64,000 nt of DNA from Streptococcaceae bacterium AF54-32pH5A (GTDB lineage: Bacteria > Bacillota > Bacilli > Lactobacillales > Streptococcaceae): NCBI GenBank assembly GCA_027682205.1, contig JAQDAD010000001.1, positions 806,001-870,000 of the forward strand. The letters run 5' to 3'. Below the pieces are notes generated by a model. That model ran no database searches and was not told where the DNA came from. It was given only the letters and a program-made list of their open reading frames with translations. Numbering within the stretch: position 1 is the first letter of the stretch; every line of letters begins with the position of its first letter. The position numbers and the translations under genes are program-made. Below, piece by piece: positions 1-8,637 of this stretch.

Positions 1-354
1 AAATCTCATTGATTTGCTCACTGGTACTTGCTCGAACAGAGCCGTAAACAAGACTAGCCTGATCTTCAAGAGGCAATATCGATTTATTAAGATGGTCTGG
101 ATAATCATCAGCTAGTTTCAACTGTCCCTCTTTGCTTACAGTCACATCCATCCCACCAGCGAGTTCACTAGTAATTTCTGCATTTTGATGTTGAACCCAG
201 TTCTTAGGAAGGATTGAAGATTGAATACGACTAGATAATTATAGTCTGATGTTAAAAGAATAGCTTGATTTTGTAGATGACCTTTCACAAAGTCTGGTTG
301 ATTTTTATTTTTTAACCGGAAACGCCCAAGCAAATAATCTACTAGGATACACAG
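1..354 (-). pseudogene. Frameshifted fragment of unknown function, cut by the window edge
   Basis: The minus strand reads as protein in two successive frames. The first runs from just after the stop at 355-357 to about position 236 (with residues QPDFVKGHLQNQAILLTSDY), and the second continues from about 238 to position 1 (LSSRIQSSILPKNWVQHQN, then ELAGGMDVTVSKEGQLKLAD). The join needs a single-base shift near 236-240. No motif or family is recognised and the end lies outside the window. It lies just downstream of the histidine kinase terminator and no clear promoter was seen. The coding character is inferred only from the long open second frame; a sequencing error is also possible. Confidence 0.4.
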
Positions 355-361
355 TTAAAGA

Positions 362-392
362 TAAAAAAGCCCAGTTGTCTTATCTTGGGCTC
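362..392 (-). terminator. Rho-independent terminator of the two-component operon
   Basis: The inverted repeat AGCCCA/TGGGCT is followed on the minus strand by a run of six T, 14 bases beyond the histidine kinase stop codon. Confidence 0.75.
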
Positions 393-405
393 CTATCTAT
401 TATGC

Positions 406-1380
406 TCACTCAATTCTCAGATTCATATCGGCAAACTTGATTCTTACTGTCGTTCCTGTCCCGACCTCAGACTCGATACGAATTTGATGGCCGAGTTCTT
501 CAGAAATTTTCTTGGATAGGTAGAGGCCAAGTCCAGACGACTGCTGAGTCAAACGCCCATTGTAGCCTGAAAATCCTCGTTCAAAGACTCGGAGGACATC
601 ACTGTTTTTTATCCCGATTCCCGTATCCTTGATACAGAGCTCTTGCCCTTCCATATAAATCTCCAGACCACCTTCCTTGGTGTATTTGAGGCTGTTTGAA
701 AGAATTTGCTCAATGACGACCAACAACCACTTCTTATCGGTCACGATGGTTTTGTCTAAGTCATGTAGATTGACTGTCAGCCCTTTCTGGATAAAGAAAA
801 GAGCGTACTTACGAACCATTTCCTTGACCAAGTCCTCCACTTGAACCTTTTCAAAGACCAAGTCATCGTGAAAACTCTCTAAACGCAAGTACTGTAAAAC
901 CAGGTTGGTATAGGAGTCAATCTTGAAAATTTCCTGTTCCAGCTGCTGTTTGACCTCCCGATCAGAGACTTCTGCTACTAAAAGGCGACTAGCCGCAATG
1001 GGTGTCTTAATCTGGTGAACCCATAAGGTATAGTAATCAAGCAAATCCGTCAGCTTGCTTTGTGCTTCCGACTTCTTTTGATACAATTCAGATTCACGCT
1101 CTTCGAGTCTCTCTGCCAACGCACATTCCAGAGGAGACTTGGGATCTCTCTCAGCATAGAGAACTTCCTGTCGGTAAGTCCGAGCTTCTGCAAACATATC
1201 CCAAGCCAAAAATAAAACGGTCAAAAAACTACTGAGCAGCAAAAAATAAAGAAAATAAGATCCTAGACTAGCAAACAGAAACTGAAAGAGAAGAACAAGA
1301 AATCCCAACGAAAAAATATAGACAAAGATGCGACTACGAGAGCGCAGATAGGCTAGAAAAAATGGTTTCCAATCAAGCAT
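406..1380 (-). CDS. Sensor histidine kinase, BceS-like (intramembrane-sensing type)
   Basis: A 324-residue kinase with two N-terminal membrane helices (about 16-38 and 42-60) and almost no extracellular loop, as in the intramembrane-sensing kinases that work with BceAB-type peptide-antibiotic transporters. The dimerisation box HQIKTPIAAS carries the probable phosphorylated His122. The C-terminal ATPase domain shows the N box (EQILSNSLKYT), DTGIGI and the G box GLGLYLSK. The ATG at 1378-1380 overlaps the response regulator gene by 8 bases, so the two are translationally coupled. The pair resembles pneumococcal TCS01 by recall of its sequence and order. No transporter gene is visible beside it, so the signal cannot be stated. 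Confidence 0.9.
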   Translation of the reverse strand: MLDWKPFFLAYLRSRSRIFVYIFSLGFLVLLFQFLFASLGSYFLYFLLLSSFLTVLFLAWDMFAEARTYRQEVLYAERDPKSPLECALAERLEERESELYQKKSEAQSKLTDLLDYYTLWVHQIKTPIAASRLLVAEVSDREVKQQLEQEIFKIDSYTNLVLQYLRLESFHDDLVFEKVQVEDLVKEMVRKYALFFIQKGLTVNLHDLDKTIVTDKKWLLVVIEQILSNSLKYTKEGGLEIYMEGQELCIKDTGIGIKNSDVLRVFERGFSGYNGRLTQQSSGLGLYLSKKISEELGHQIRIESEVGTGTTVRIKFADMNLRIE

Positions 1381-2050
1381 GTTTCAGTCCGTATCCTATC
1401 CCTTTCTTGGTTTCGATAAAGCCTGCCAAGCCTTGTTCCTCTAGCTTTTTGCGCAAACGAGCAACATTGACAGACAGAGTATTGTCGTCGATGAAAAAGT
1501 CGCTGTTCCAGAGTTCCCGCATCAGATCATCGCGCGTCACGATATTGCCCGCATGTTCAAACAAAACCCGCAAAATTTGAAATTCATTCTTGGTTAAACT
1601 CAGGACTTCACCCTGATAGTGCAGGTCCATAGACTTGGTATTGAGAATGACACCTGCATACTCTAGCAAACTTTCATCCCGCCCAAATTCATAGGAGCGG
1701 CGCAATAAGCCCTGAACCTTGGCAAGGAGGACCTGCTGGTCAAAAGGCTTGGTTACAAAGTCATCCGCTCCCATATTGATCGCCATGACGATATCCATAG
1801 CCTGATCTCTCGAAGACAGAAACATGATAGGCACCTTGGAAATCTTGCGAATCTCCTGGCACCAGTGATAACCATTAAAAAGAGGCAGACCAATATCCAT
1901 GAGGACCAGATGAGGCTCCGACTGGACAAATAAACTCAGCACTTCCATAAAGTCTTCTACCAAAACGACTTCAAAGCCCCACTCAGAGAGCAATTTCCCA
2001 ACTTGTTGTCGAATGACTTGGTCATCTTCTACTAGTAAAATCTTGTGCAT
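1373..2050 (-). CDS. Response regulator, OmpR/PhoB family
   Basis: A 225-residue regulator. The receiver domain (1-115) has the acidic pair Asp9-Asp10, the phospho-acceptor Asp52 (LVLMDIGLP) and the conserved Lys101 (TKPF). The C-terminal winged-helix domain (about 128-222) ends in the usual recognition-helix and wing pattern (DDNTLSVNVARLRKKLEE). It is the first gene of the operon and is followed with an 8-base overlap by its cognate kinase. By homology it should activate genes answering cell-wall-active peptides, but no target operator is evident here. Confidence 0.92.
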   Translation of the reverse strand: MHKILLVEDDQVIRQQVGKLLSEWGFEVVLVEDFMEVLSLFVQSEPHLVLMDIGLPLFNGYHWCQEIRKISKVPIMFLSSRDQAMDIVMAINMGADDFVTKPFDQQVLLAKVQGLLRRSYEFGRDESLLEYAGVILNTKSMDLHYQGEVLSLTKNEFQILRVLFEHAGNIVTRDDLMRELWNSDFFIDDNTLSVNVARLRKKLEEQGLAGFIETKKGIGYGLKHA

Positions 2051-2383
2051 GCGCTCCTCCTTTACTCTTGTTCAAAATATCAAATACCTTAATAAAAAAA
2101 TCCATGGATTAGTATCTCAACTATTCGGCTATCTATTTTTCAAATCCATATTAGGAAGCGAAAGCTAAAAAGAGAATAACCCCATTGATATCATACCTTA
2201 TTTTTAACTATAGTTCCAGCCTTATCCTATATTTCCCTTTTTTGTGCTCATTTGGTCCGTGTTTTTTTACTTAAGGAATAGATTTAAAATAAGCAATCTC
2301 ATTAAAGTAAATGCCTTGTAAGCTTATGTAACTCTTCTGTTTATAAATGTAATTGCCTTAAACTAATTCATTTATCCTTCTTA
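2051..2383. other. Intergenic region upstream of the two-component operon
   Basis: An AT-rich stretch separating the divergent response regulator and TetR genes. It must hold the promoter of the two-component operon, but I cannot pick one convincing -35/-10 pair on the minus strand. No coding sequence or repeat was recognised. Confidence 0.5.
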
Positions 2384-2412
2384 TTGACAAGTCAGCTAGG
2401 ATTTGTTAGAAT
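2384..2412 (+). promoter_or_regulatory. Promoter of the TetR gene
   Basis: A consensus -35 TTGACA (2384-2389) lies 17 bases before TAGAAT (2407-2412). The predicted transcript start falls inside the operator that follows. Confidence 0.8.
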
Positions 2413-2413
2413 A

Positions 2414-2441
2414 TGAATGAACAAAATAAGTCATTCATTCA
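2414..2441. promoter_or_regulatory. Probable TetR operator 1
   Basis: The inverted repeat TGAATGAA (2414-2421) and TTCATTCA (2434-2441) lies across the expected transcription start of the TetR gene. A second copy with almost the same spacing precedes the next gene, which suggests autoregulation plus control of that gene. Confidence 0.65.
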
Positions 2442-2464
2442 TACTTAAAGGAGGTAAAGTCAGA

Positions 2465-3028
2465 TTGGACAAAAAACAAGCTTTAAAAACAGCGGCTTAT
2501 GAAGTTTTTTCGAAAAAGGGTTATAAGGCGACAGGAATTTCAGAAATTGCTAGGCAAGCTGGTGTAGCAGTCGGCTCTTTTTATAACTATTACGAGAGTA
2601 AAGAAGCCATTTTTCTAGACATCTATATAGATGAAAACAACCGTGTTCGCCAAGCTATGATTGAAGAACTGGATTGGGAAATTGATATGATTGATCTTAT
2701 TAGTCAACTCTTTGCTCAGTCCAGAGCACTCGTTTCTTCCAATAAAATTCTTGCAGAATGGTACAATCCTGCCATAGCCGATGACTTGCATAGCTACTAT
2801 TCCTCAGAAGAAGGCAAAGTCGCAAATCCATTTCATCAGTTTCTAGTTAAAACTTTTACAAATCGTATGCAGGCTGAAGGGTATTCTCCAGAAAAGATTC
2901 AAGAGATTTTACAAGTTTACAACCTATTTTACTACATGGATATGCATATCACGGAAAAAGATTTTCCAGATATAGGCAAAACTGTCGAAATACTTGCAAC
3001 CAACTTCATAAAAGGAGTTCTAAAATAA
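2465..3028 (+). CDS. TetR/AcrR family transcriptional regulator
   Basis: A repressor of 187 residues if it starts at TTG 2465. This start has a strong ribosome site (AAAGGAGG, 2447-2454). The in-frame ATG at 2417 lies within the promoter-operator and lacks a ribosome site, so it is less likely. The N-terminal helix-turn-helix is typical (GISEIARQAGVAVGSFYNYY, then SKEAIF); the C-terminal ligand and dimer domain is divergent. The stop codon merges into an A/T-only hairpin. The following oxidoreductase-like gene carries a matching operator and is the likely target. The inducer is unknown. Confidence 0.88.
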   Translation: MDKKQALKTAAYEVFSKKGYKATGISEIARQAGVAVGSFYNYYESKEAIFLDIYIDENNRVRQAMIEELDWEIDMIDLISQLFAQSRALVSSNKILAEWYNPAIADDLHSYYSSEEGKVANPFHQFLVKTFTNRMQAEGYSPEKIQEILQVYNLFYYMDMHITEKDFPDIGKTVEILATNFIKGVLK

Positions 3029-3052
3029 AGAAAATGGTTTTCTTTATTTTTT
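3022..3052 (+). terminator. AT-only hairpin terminator after the TetR gene
   Basis: A perfect 13-bp stem AAAATAAAGAAAA (3022-3034) pairs with 3038-3050 around a three-base loop and ends in a T run. The stem has a single G-C pair, so termination may be weak and partial read-through to the next gene is plausible. Confidence 0.5.
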
Positions 3053-3061
3053 GGAAATGTA

Positions 3062-3088
3062 TGAATGAATTTATTTTGTGTTCATTCA
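3062..3088. promoter_or_regulatory. Probable TetR operator 2
   Basis: TGAATGAA (3062-3069) and TTCATTCA (3081-3088) form an inverted repeat with the same half sites as the operator before the TetR gene. It sits about 25 bases ahead of the oxidoreductase-like gene. Confidence 0.65.
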
Positions 3089-3114
3089 ATAATTGAGAAT
3101 AGGAGTTACAAAAA

Positions 3115-3891
3115 ATGAAAAGAGGTAAAAAAATGTTTATTATCATTCTATCAGCACTTGGATTACTAGCCCTTATAACTTGGGGTGCCATCGCTTATCT
3201 TGGACGAAGCCAGACATTATCGATAAAATCCATCGAAAACCCCGGCGGAGATCTGTATTTAATTCACATCACAAAGCCGAGTCATCAAACCTGGAAAGCT
3301 GGGGCTTATGCTAAGTTTACACTCCCTGATACATCGTCCGCTTCTAGGAAAAACGAAGCTAAGGGAGAGCAGACCAGTAGATGGCTAACCATTGCCTCCA
3401 CACCTGATGAAGATGAAATCCTTATTTTAACTCATAATAGTGGTAGCCACTTTAAGGAAACCTTTACACATTTACCGGCTGGCAGTGAGATTGAGATGAG
3501 TTGGCTGGATTCCTCTTTAACCGTTAAAGATACGAATCAGCCACTAGTTTGCTTTGCATCTGATGTTGGCATTTCTGCTTTACGTCCCCTTATCAAAGAA
3601 TGGGCTGGTAAATGTCCGATTATTCTCAACCATTATGACAAAGGAGTTACTATTTTCGATAATGAGATGAAGGAACTAGCTCAAAAAACATCGGATTTTA
3701 CTTATAAAACTAGCGATGAATTTTCTCAAAGTCAAGAATTTTTAAAACGTGCTATTGATGAATACGGCAATCAAGCCAGCTATCTCATCACAGGTCAGCC
3801 TGATGATGTAAATGAGATGAAGAATTTTTTAAAGGAAAATGGAATTGATAGCAAAAATATCCATGTTAGCTCGTTTAGAGGTTTGAAATAA
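3115..3891 (+). CDS. Membrane-anchored ferredoxin-NADP reductase-like protein
   Basis: A 258-residue protein with one N-terminal membrane helix (about 7-27) and a soluble part resembling the FAD/NAD(P)-binding core of ferric or ferredoxin reductases. RWLTIASTP resembles the flavin-binding strand and GISALRPLIKEW the start of the nucleotide-binding domain; the end (ITGQPDDVNEMKNFLKENGI) matches the C-terminal pattern of that fold. The heme-binding membrane part of ferric reductases is absent, so electron transfer needs a partner or the enzyme differs. The start has AGGAG at 3101-3105. It is probably controlled by the upstream TetR protein. Confidence 0.6.
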   Translation: MKRGKKMFIIILSALGLLALITWGAIAYLGRSQTLSIKSIENPGGDLYLIHITKPSHQTWKAGAYAKFTLPDTSSASRKNEAKGEQTSRWLTIASTPDEDEILILTHNSGSHFKETFTHLPAGSEIEMSWLDSSLTVKDTNQPLVCFASDVGISALRPLIKEWAGKCPIILNHYDKGVTIFDNEMKELAQKTSDFTYKTSDEFSQSQEFLKRAIDEYGNQASYLITGQPDDVNEMKNFLKENGIDSKNIHVSSFRGLK

Positions 3892-4018
3892 AAGCAATCT
3901 GTCTTCTGTATATCTGAATTAAACCCCAACTACTAGGTCATTATGCAGAGCGGCTAAACAAGCCTACTAGCTAATTCTATGTAAATATGATAGGATAAAC
4001 ATAGAGAAAGGAGCTTTT

Positions 4019-5092
4019 ATGGCTAATATTTTTGACTACTTGAATGATGTAGCATACGATTCCTTTTATGACCTCCCAATGAACGAGCTAGATGTTCTTT
4101 GCTTAACTGAATTAACCTATCTTCCTTTTGATGATGTAGTCGCCCAAGAACCAAAGCGTCTCATAGTTCTAGCACCTCAAATCCCTAGAGAAACGACTAT
4201 GCTGACCAATAAGAACCGCCTCCAGTTGTTGGATCAGCTCGCTCAACACAAACGCTTTAAAAATTGCAAGCTCTCAGACTTTATCAACGATATCGATCCT
4301 GAATTGCAAAAACAGTTTGCTGCTATGACTTATCGTATCAGTCTCGATACCTATTTGCTTGTTTTTCGTGGGACGGATGATAGTATCATCGGTTGGAAAG
4401 AAGATTTCCATATGACCTATATGAAGGAAATTCCAGCTCAAAAACACGCCCTCCAGTATTTACAGGACTTTTTTGTCCAACATCCTAACCAAAAGCTTAT
4501 TCTGGCAGGACACTCAAAAGGGGGCAATCTAGCCGTCTACGCTGCCAGTCAACTCGACCCACTCTTACAAAAAAGCATTGTCGCTGTCTATACTTTTGAT
4601 GCGCCTGGCCTTCACAAGGAACTGACCGAAACAGCTGGCTATCAAAACATGATGGAAAGAACAAAAGTATTTGTCCCACAAGGGTCTATCATCGGGATGA
4701 TGCTGGAGATTCCTGATAAAAAAATCGTCGTTCGAAGCACTGCCCTAGGTGGTATTGCCCAGCACGACACCTTTAGTTGGCAGGTTGAAGACAAACACTT
4801 TGTCCAACTGGATGAGACCAATAGTGACAGCCAGCAAGTCGATACTACTTTCAAGGAATGGGTTGAGACGGTCCCTGATACGGAACTGCAGCTCTACTTC
4901 GACCTCTTTTTCGGAATCATTCTTGATGCAGGCATCTCCTCTATCAACGATCTTTCTTCCTTCAAGGTCATTGAACACATTCACCATCTCTTTGTCCAAG
5001 CCCAATCCCTCACTCCCGAAGAAAGAGAAACCATGGGACGCTTAACCCAACTCTTGATTGACACCCGCTACCAAGCTTGGAAAAATCGTTAA
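4019..5092 (+). CDS. Mbeg1-like (DUF2974) alpha/beta hydrolase
   Basis: A 357-residue protein of the DUF2974/Mbeg1-like family of predicted lipases. The nucleophile elbow GHSKGGNLAVYAAS carries the catalytic Ser, and TYLLVFRGTDDSIIGWKEDF is the typical strand before it. No signal peptide or membrane segment is seen, so it is probably cytoplasmic. The start has a good AAAGGAG site. The substrate is unknown; family members are common and uncharacterised in streptococci. Confidence 0.75.
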   Translation: MANIFDYLNDVAYDSFYDLPMNELDVLCLTELTYLPFDDVVAQEPKRLIVLAPQIPRETTMLTNKNRLQLLDQLAQHKRFKNCKLSDFINDIDPELQKQFAAMTYRISLDTYLLVFRGTDDSIIGWKEDFHMTYMKEIPAQKHALQYLQDFFVQHPNQKLILAGHSKGGNLAVYAASQLDPLLQKSIVAVYTFDAPGLHKELTETAGYQNMMERTKVFVPQGSIIGMMLEIPDKKIVVRSTALGGIAQHDTFSWQVEDKHFVQLDETNSDSQQVDTTFKEWVETVPDTELQLYFDLFFGIILDAGISSINDLSSFKVIEHIHHLFVQAQSLTPEERETMGRLTQLLIDTRYQAWKNR

Positions 5093-5136
5093 GGTATAAA
5101 AAGACTTTCTGATATCCTCATTCTTCTCTTCTGTGT

Positions 5137-5142
5137 TATACT
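5137..5142 (+). promoter_or_regulatory. Extended -10 promoter of the metallo-hydrolase gene
   Basis: TATACT preceded by TGT gives an extended -10 element, 34 bases before the start codon. No good -35 is present. Confidence 0.55.
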
Positions 5143-5175
5143 GGTATCAGTACATTCTTTGAGAGAGGAAATCCT

Positions 5176-5805
5176 ATGAAAATCCATAAAACTGTCAATC
5201 CTGTTGCCTATGAAAATACCTACTACATAGAGGGGGATCAACACCTGATTGTGGTTGACCCCGGTAGTCATTGGGAAGCCATTCGCAAAACTATCGAGAA
5301 AATCAACAAACCCGTCTGTGCGATTCTCCTGACCCACACCCACTACGACCATATTATGAGTCTTGACTTGGTTAGAGATACTTTTGGAAATCCCCCCGTT
5401 TATGTAGCAGAAAGTGAAGTCAGCTGGCTCTATACTCCTGTTGACAATCTCTCTGGCCTACCTCGTCATGATGATATGGCTGATGTCGTCTGCAAACCAG
5501 CTGAACACACCTATGTCTTTGATGAGGAATACCAGATCGAAGAGTTTCGTTTTACGGTATTACCAACACCTGGCCATTCTATCGGAGGTGTTTCTCTGGT
5601 TTTTCCTGATGCCCATCTAGTCTTAACCGGAGATGTTCTATTCCGCGAAACCATCGGACGGACAGACCTTCCTACAGGTAGCATGGAACAACTCCTTCAT
5701 AGCATTCAGACGCAACTCTTCACCCTCCCTAACTACGATGTCTACCCTGGGCATGGTCCAGCTACGACTATCGCTCACGAAAAGACCTTTAATCCCTTTT
5801 TCTAA
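5176..5805 (+). CDS. Metallo-beta-lactamase-fold hydrolase (glyoxalase II-like)
   Basis: A 209-residue, single-domain protein of the glyoxalase II-like branch. The metal motif HTHYDH is complete, and the later ligands appear in TPGHSIGG, LTGDVLF and YPGHGP. It is shorter than true glyoxalase II (about 250) because it lacks the C-terminal helical domain, as in the YcbL-type proteins. It has its own extended -10 promoter and ends at a terminator shared with pepO. The substrate is unknown. Confidence 0.85.
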   Translation: MKIHKTVNPVAYENTYYIEGDQHLIVVDPGSHWEAIRKTIEKINKPVCAILLTHTHYDHIMSLDLVRDTFGNPPVYVAESEVSWLYTPVDNLSGLPRHDDMADVVCKPAEHTYVFDEEYQIEEFRFTVLPTPGHSIGGVSLVFPDAHLVLTGDVLFRETIGRTDLPTGSMEQLLHSIQTQLFTLPNYDVYPGHGPATTIAHEKTFNPFF

Positions 5806-5810
5806 CAAGC

Positions 5811-5841
5811 AAAAAACCAAGGATAATTTCCTTGGTTTTTG
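5811..5841. terminator. Bidirectional terminator between the hydrolase gene and pepO
   Basis: CCAAGG (5817-5822) and CCTTGG (5830-5835) are flanked by six A on one side and five T on the other, so it works for both converging genes. Confidence 0.85.
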
Positions 5842-5843
5842 TC

Positions 5844-7736
5844 TTACCAAATAATCACACGGTCCTCTGGTGAACGCCACATGCCGTCGCCTTCTTTGAC
5901 ATCGTATGTTGTAAAGAAGTCATCGAAGTTTGGTACTTGAACGTTGACACGGAGTTTAGCAGGCGCGTGCACGTCGACACTGGCCATGAGTTTCATCAAC
6001 TCAGGACGGCCTTTCATACGCCAGATACGAGCAAAGTTGTGGAAGAATTCTTCAGCTGAGAAGTCTGGTTCTCTCTTAGCAGCTTCAAGGGCTGCAGCAA
6101 TTCCTCCAAGGTCAGCAACGTTTTCGGATACGGTTAATTTGCCGTTTATCCTTGCGCCGTAGGATTCTTGACCATCAAACTGGTCGATGACCTTCTGCGT
6201 TTTTTCTTTAAAGGCTGCATAGTCGCTTTCTGTCCACCAGTCTTTGAGACTACCATTTTCATCAAAGGAAGCACCATTTGTATCAAAGGCATGAGAGATC
6301 TCATGGGCAATAACTGCACCAATCCCACCGTAGTTGGCTGAAGACGACTGATGCAAGTCATAGAATGGAGCCTGTAAAATAGCCGCTGGGAAAACAATCA
6401 AGTTCTTCTGAGGATTGTAGTAGGCATTAACCATGTGAGCAGGCATACCCCACTCCTTGTAGTCAACCGGTTGGTTCCACTTGCTCCAGCTGTGCTTGAT
6501 TTCCACACGAGCAAAGGCTAGGGCATTCTCAAAGAGGCTGGCAGTTTCATCCACTACCTTGTCCTTGTAGCGTTCTGGCAATTCCTCTGGATAACCAATA
6601 TAAGGCTTGATGACATTGAGTTTGACAATGGCCTTATCACGCGTTTCAGGAGTGAGCCAGTCATTCTTAGCCAAACGTTCCTTATAAACATCGATCATCG
6701 TCGCCACTTTTTTCTCTACGTCTGCCTTAGCTTCAGGAGAGAATTTTTCATGCGCATACCAGAGACCCAGAGCTTGCTTGAAAGGACCTTGGGCCAAGTG
6801 ATAAGCTGCCTTGACCTTGTCCTGAGCTTCTGGCACACCTGAAAGGGCACGTCCATAGGCACCTGACAAGACACGAATCTCGTCTGTGAGATAGCCGGTT
6901 GAAAGATTGACTACGCCCAAAATCAAGGTTGCTTTAAGTAGAGGCCACGCTTCTTTACTATAGAATTGCTCTGCTGCTTGCCAGAAACGTTCCTCATCTA
7001 CGATAACCTTGTCTGGAGTCTGTCCAATCACTGCTTGGAAGAAGTCATCCAAAGGGAGGGCAGGTGCGAATTTCTTGAAATCTTCATAAGCATATGGATG
7101 ATAGAGTTTGGCATATTCTGAACTTTCTTCGTTAGAAAGCACCACAGCCGCAATGCGACGGTCCAATTCCAATCGTTTCTCTAGTAAGTCTGTGATTTCC
7201 TCATCTGAAAAATCATAGGCTTTGAGTAGATTCGTAGTACTTTCCTTCCAAAGCGTCAAGAGTTCCTCACGTTGAGGATGGTCTTCAGCATAGTAGGTTG
7301 TATCTGGCAAAATCGTCCCTGGTGCACTGGCCCAGAGAACATTAGTTCTGGCATCCATAAAGTCTGGCGATACACCAAAAGGAAGGAAGTTTGGTTTACC
7401 AGCTAGTTCGAACTCTGCTTGTTTACTGGTGAAATCTGCAAAGCTCTCCAAATCTTGGTATTCCTTGAGCAGAGGAAGGACAGGCTTGAACCCTTCTGCT
7501 TCTCTCTTGTCAAAATCACGTACCATACGATGGTACTTAACAAAGTTTGCGAGGATTGCATCCTCTGGAACATCTTCGCCTTCCAACCACTTGTCCGTAG
7601 TCGCCAACATCAACTCTTCAATTTCCTCATCAAGGTCAATAAAGCCACCTGTTCGAGATTTATCAGCTGGAATGACAGCTGTCTTTTCCCATTCGCCATT
7701 GATTGCATCATAAAAATCGTCTTGATAACGTGTCAT
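5844..7736 (-). CDS. pepO: Neutral endopeptidase PepO (M13 metallopeptidase)
   Basis: A 630-residue M13 zinc peptidase of the neprilysin type. The zinc site HEISH (about 478-482) is followed by ENVADLGG (about 538-545), whose Glu is the third ligand, and by the substrate-binding NAYYNP motif upstream. No signal peptide is present, although PepO of pneumococci is found at the surface and outside the cell. I chose the ATG at 7736 (MTRYQDDFYDAING), which matches the usual length; an in-frame ATG at 7760 would add eight residues and has no better ribosome site. It lies divergent from psaBCA, the usual mitis-group arrangement. Confidence 0.95.
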   Translation of the reverse strand: MTRYQDDFYDAINGEWEKTAVIPADKSRTGGFIDLDEEIEELMLATTDKWLEGEDVPEDAILANFVKYHRMVRDFDKREAEGFKPVLPLLKEYQDLESFADFTSKQAEFELAGKPNFLPFGVSPDFMDARTNVLWASAPGTILPDTTYYAEDHPQREELLTLWKESTTNLLKAYDFSDEEITDLLEKRLELDRRIAAVVLSNEESSEYAKLYHPYAYEDFKKFAPALPLDDFFQAVIGQTPDKVIVDEERFWQAAEQFYSKEAWPLLKATLILGVVNLSTGYLTDEIRVLSGAYGRALSGVPEAQDKVKAAYHLAQGPFKQALGLWYAHEKFSPEAKADVEKKVATMIDVYKERLAKNDWLTPETRDKAIVKLNVIKPYIGYPEELPERYKDKVVDETASLFENALAFARVEIKHSWSKWNQPVDYKEWGMPAHMVNAYYNPQKNLIVFPAAILQAPFYDLHQSSSANYGGIGAVIAHEISHAFDTNGASFDENGSLKDWWTESDYAAFKEKTQKVIDQFDGQESYGARINGKLTVSENVADLGGIAAALEAAKREPDFSAEEFFHNFARIWRMKGRPELMKLMASVDVHAPAKLRVNVQVPNFDDFFTTYDVKEGDGMWRSPEDRVIIW

Positions 7737-7856
7737 CTTGTTCTCGCTTTCATTTTTCACTTATTCTTAGCTTAGCAAAAAAAACTTGGGAATGCAATTA
7801 AAAATGGTCACTCTTTTTTCTTCATTTTTCAGTTATTATTTTAAATTTTTCAAAAA

Positions 7857-7870
7857 TTAACTTGACTTAA
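7857..7870. promoter_or_regulatory. PsaR (Mn-dependent repressor) box
   Basis: TTAACTTGACTTAA, an imperfect palindrome, overlaps the -35 of the psaB promoter. It matches the PsaR site known at this promoter in pneumococci, and psaR itself is in this window. Confidence 0.7.
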
Positions 7871-7890
7871 TTTTTTTTTTAATGTATATT
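7862..7890 (+). promoter_or_regulatory. Promoter of psaBCA
   Basis: TTGACT (7862-7867) lies 17 bases before TATATT (7885-7890), and the spacer contains a run of ten or more T. Confidence 0.8.
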
Positions 7891-7914
7891 AAAAGATAGG
7901 AGGAAAACAACTGT

Positions 7915-8637
7915 ATGATACGTATCGAAAACCTCAGTGTCTCCTACAAAGAAACGTTGGCACTAAAGGATATTTCACTAGTGCTCCAAGGACCAACTAT
8001 TACCGGAATTATTGGTCCAAACGGTGCTGGAAAATCAACTTTATTAAAAAGTATGTTGGGAATTATCCCACACGAAGGTCAGGCCTTTCTCGATGACAAA
8101 GAAGTCAAGAAATCTTTACATCGAGTTGCCTATGTCGAGCAAAAAATCCATATCGACTACAATTTCCCTATCAAGGTCAAGGAATGTGTCTCACTGGGAC
8201 TCTATCCATCTATCCCGCTCTTCCACACTTTAAAGGCCCGCCACTGGAAAAAAGTGGCGGATGCACTTGAAATCGTTGGACTCTCAGACTATGCTGATCG
8301 CCAAATCAGTCAGCTCTCAGGAGGACAATTCCAACGTGTTTTGATTGCCCGCTGCTTAGTTCAGGAAGCTGACTACATCTTTTTAGATGAGCCTTTCGCT
8401 GGAATTGACTCGATCAGTGAAGAGATTATCATGAATACGCTGAGAGACCTTAAAAAAGCTGGTAAAACAGTTCTCATCGTCCATCATGACCTCAGCAAAG
8501 TCCCCCATTATTTCGACCAAGTTTTGCTTCTCAATCGAGAATTAATAGACCTTGGTCCAACTGAAGAAACCTTTACCGAAGCCAATCTTAAAAAAGCTTA
8601 TGGTAGTAAGCTCTTCTTTAATGGAGGTGAGCTATGA
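7915..8637 (+). CDS. psaB: Manganese ABC transporter ATP-binding protein PsaB
   Basis: A 240-residue ABC ATPase with Walker A GPNGAGKS (about residues 34-41), Q-loop region, signature LSGGQFQR, Walker B YIFLDEP and the H-loop in VHHDL. It energises the Mn2+ importer with PsaC and PsaA. AGGAGG lies 12 bases before the ATG. Its stop overlaps psaC by four bases (ATGA). Confidence 0.96.
   Translation: MIRIENLSVSYKETLALKDISLVLQGPTITGIIGPNGAGKSTLLKSMLGIIPHEGQAFLDDKEVKKSLHRVAYVEQKIHIDYNFPIKVKECVSLGLYPSIPLFHTLKARHWKKVADALEIVGLSDYADRQISQLSGGQFQRVLIARCLVQEADYIFLDEPFAGIDSISEEIIMNTLRDLKKAGKTVLIVHHDLSKVPHYFDQVLLLNRELIDLGPTEETFTEANLKKAYGSKLFFNGGEL

Noticed and set aside
2417..2464. ATG 2417 as the start of the TetR gene
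   Set aside because: It lies in the operator just after the -10 element and has no ribosome site; TTG 2465 has a strong one.
4749..5045. Overlapping frame inside the Mbeg1-like gene
   Set aside because: It has no ribosome site and lies entirely inside the coding region of a recognised protein.
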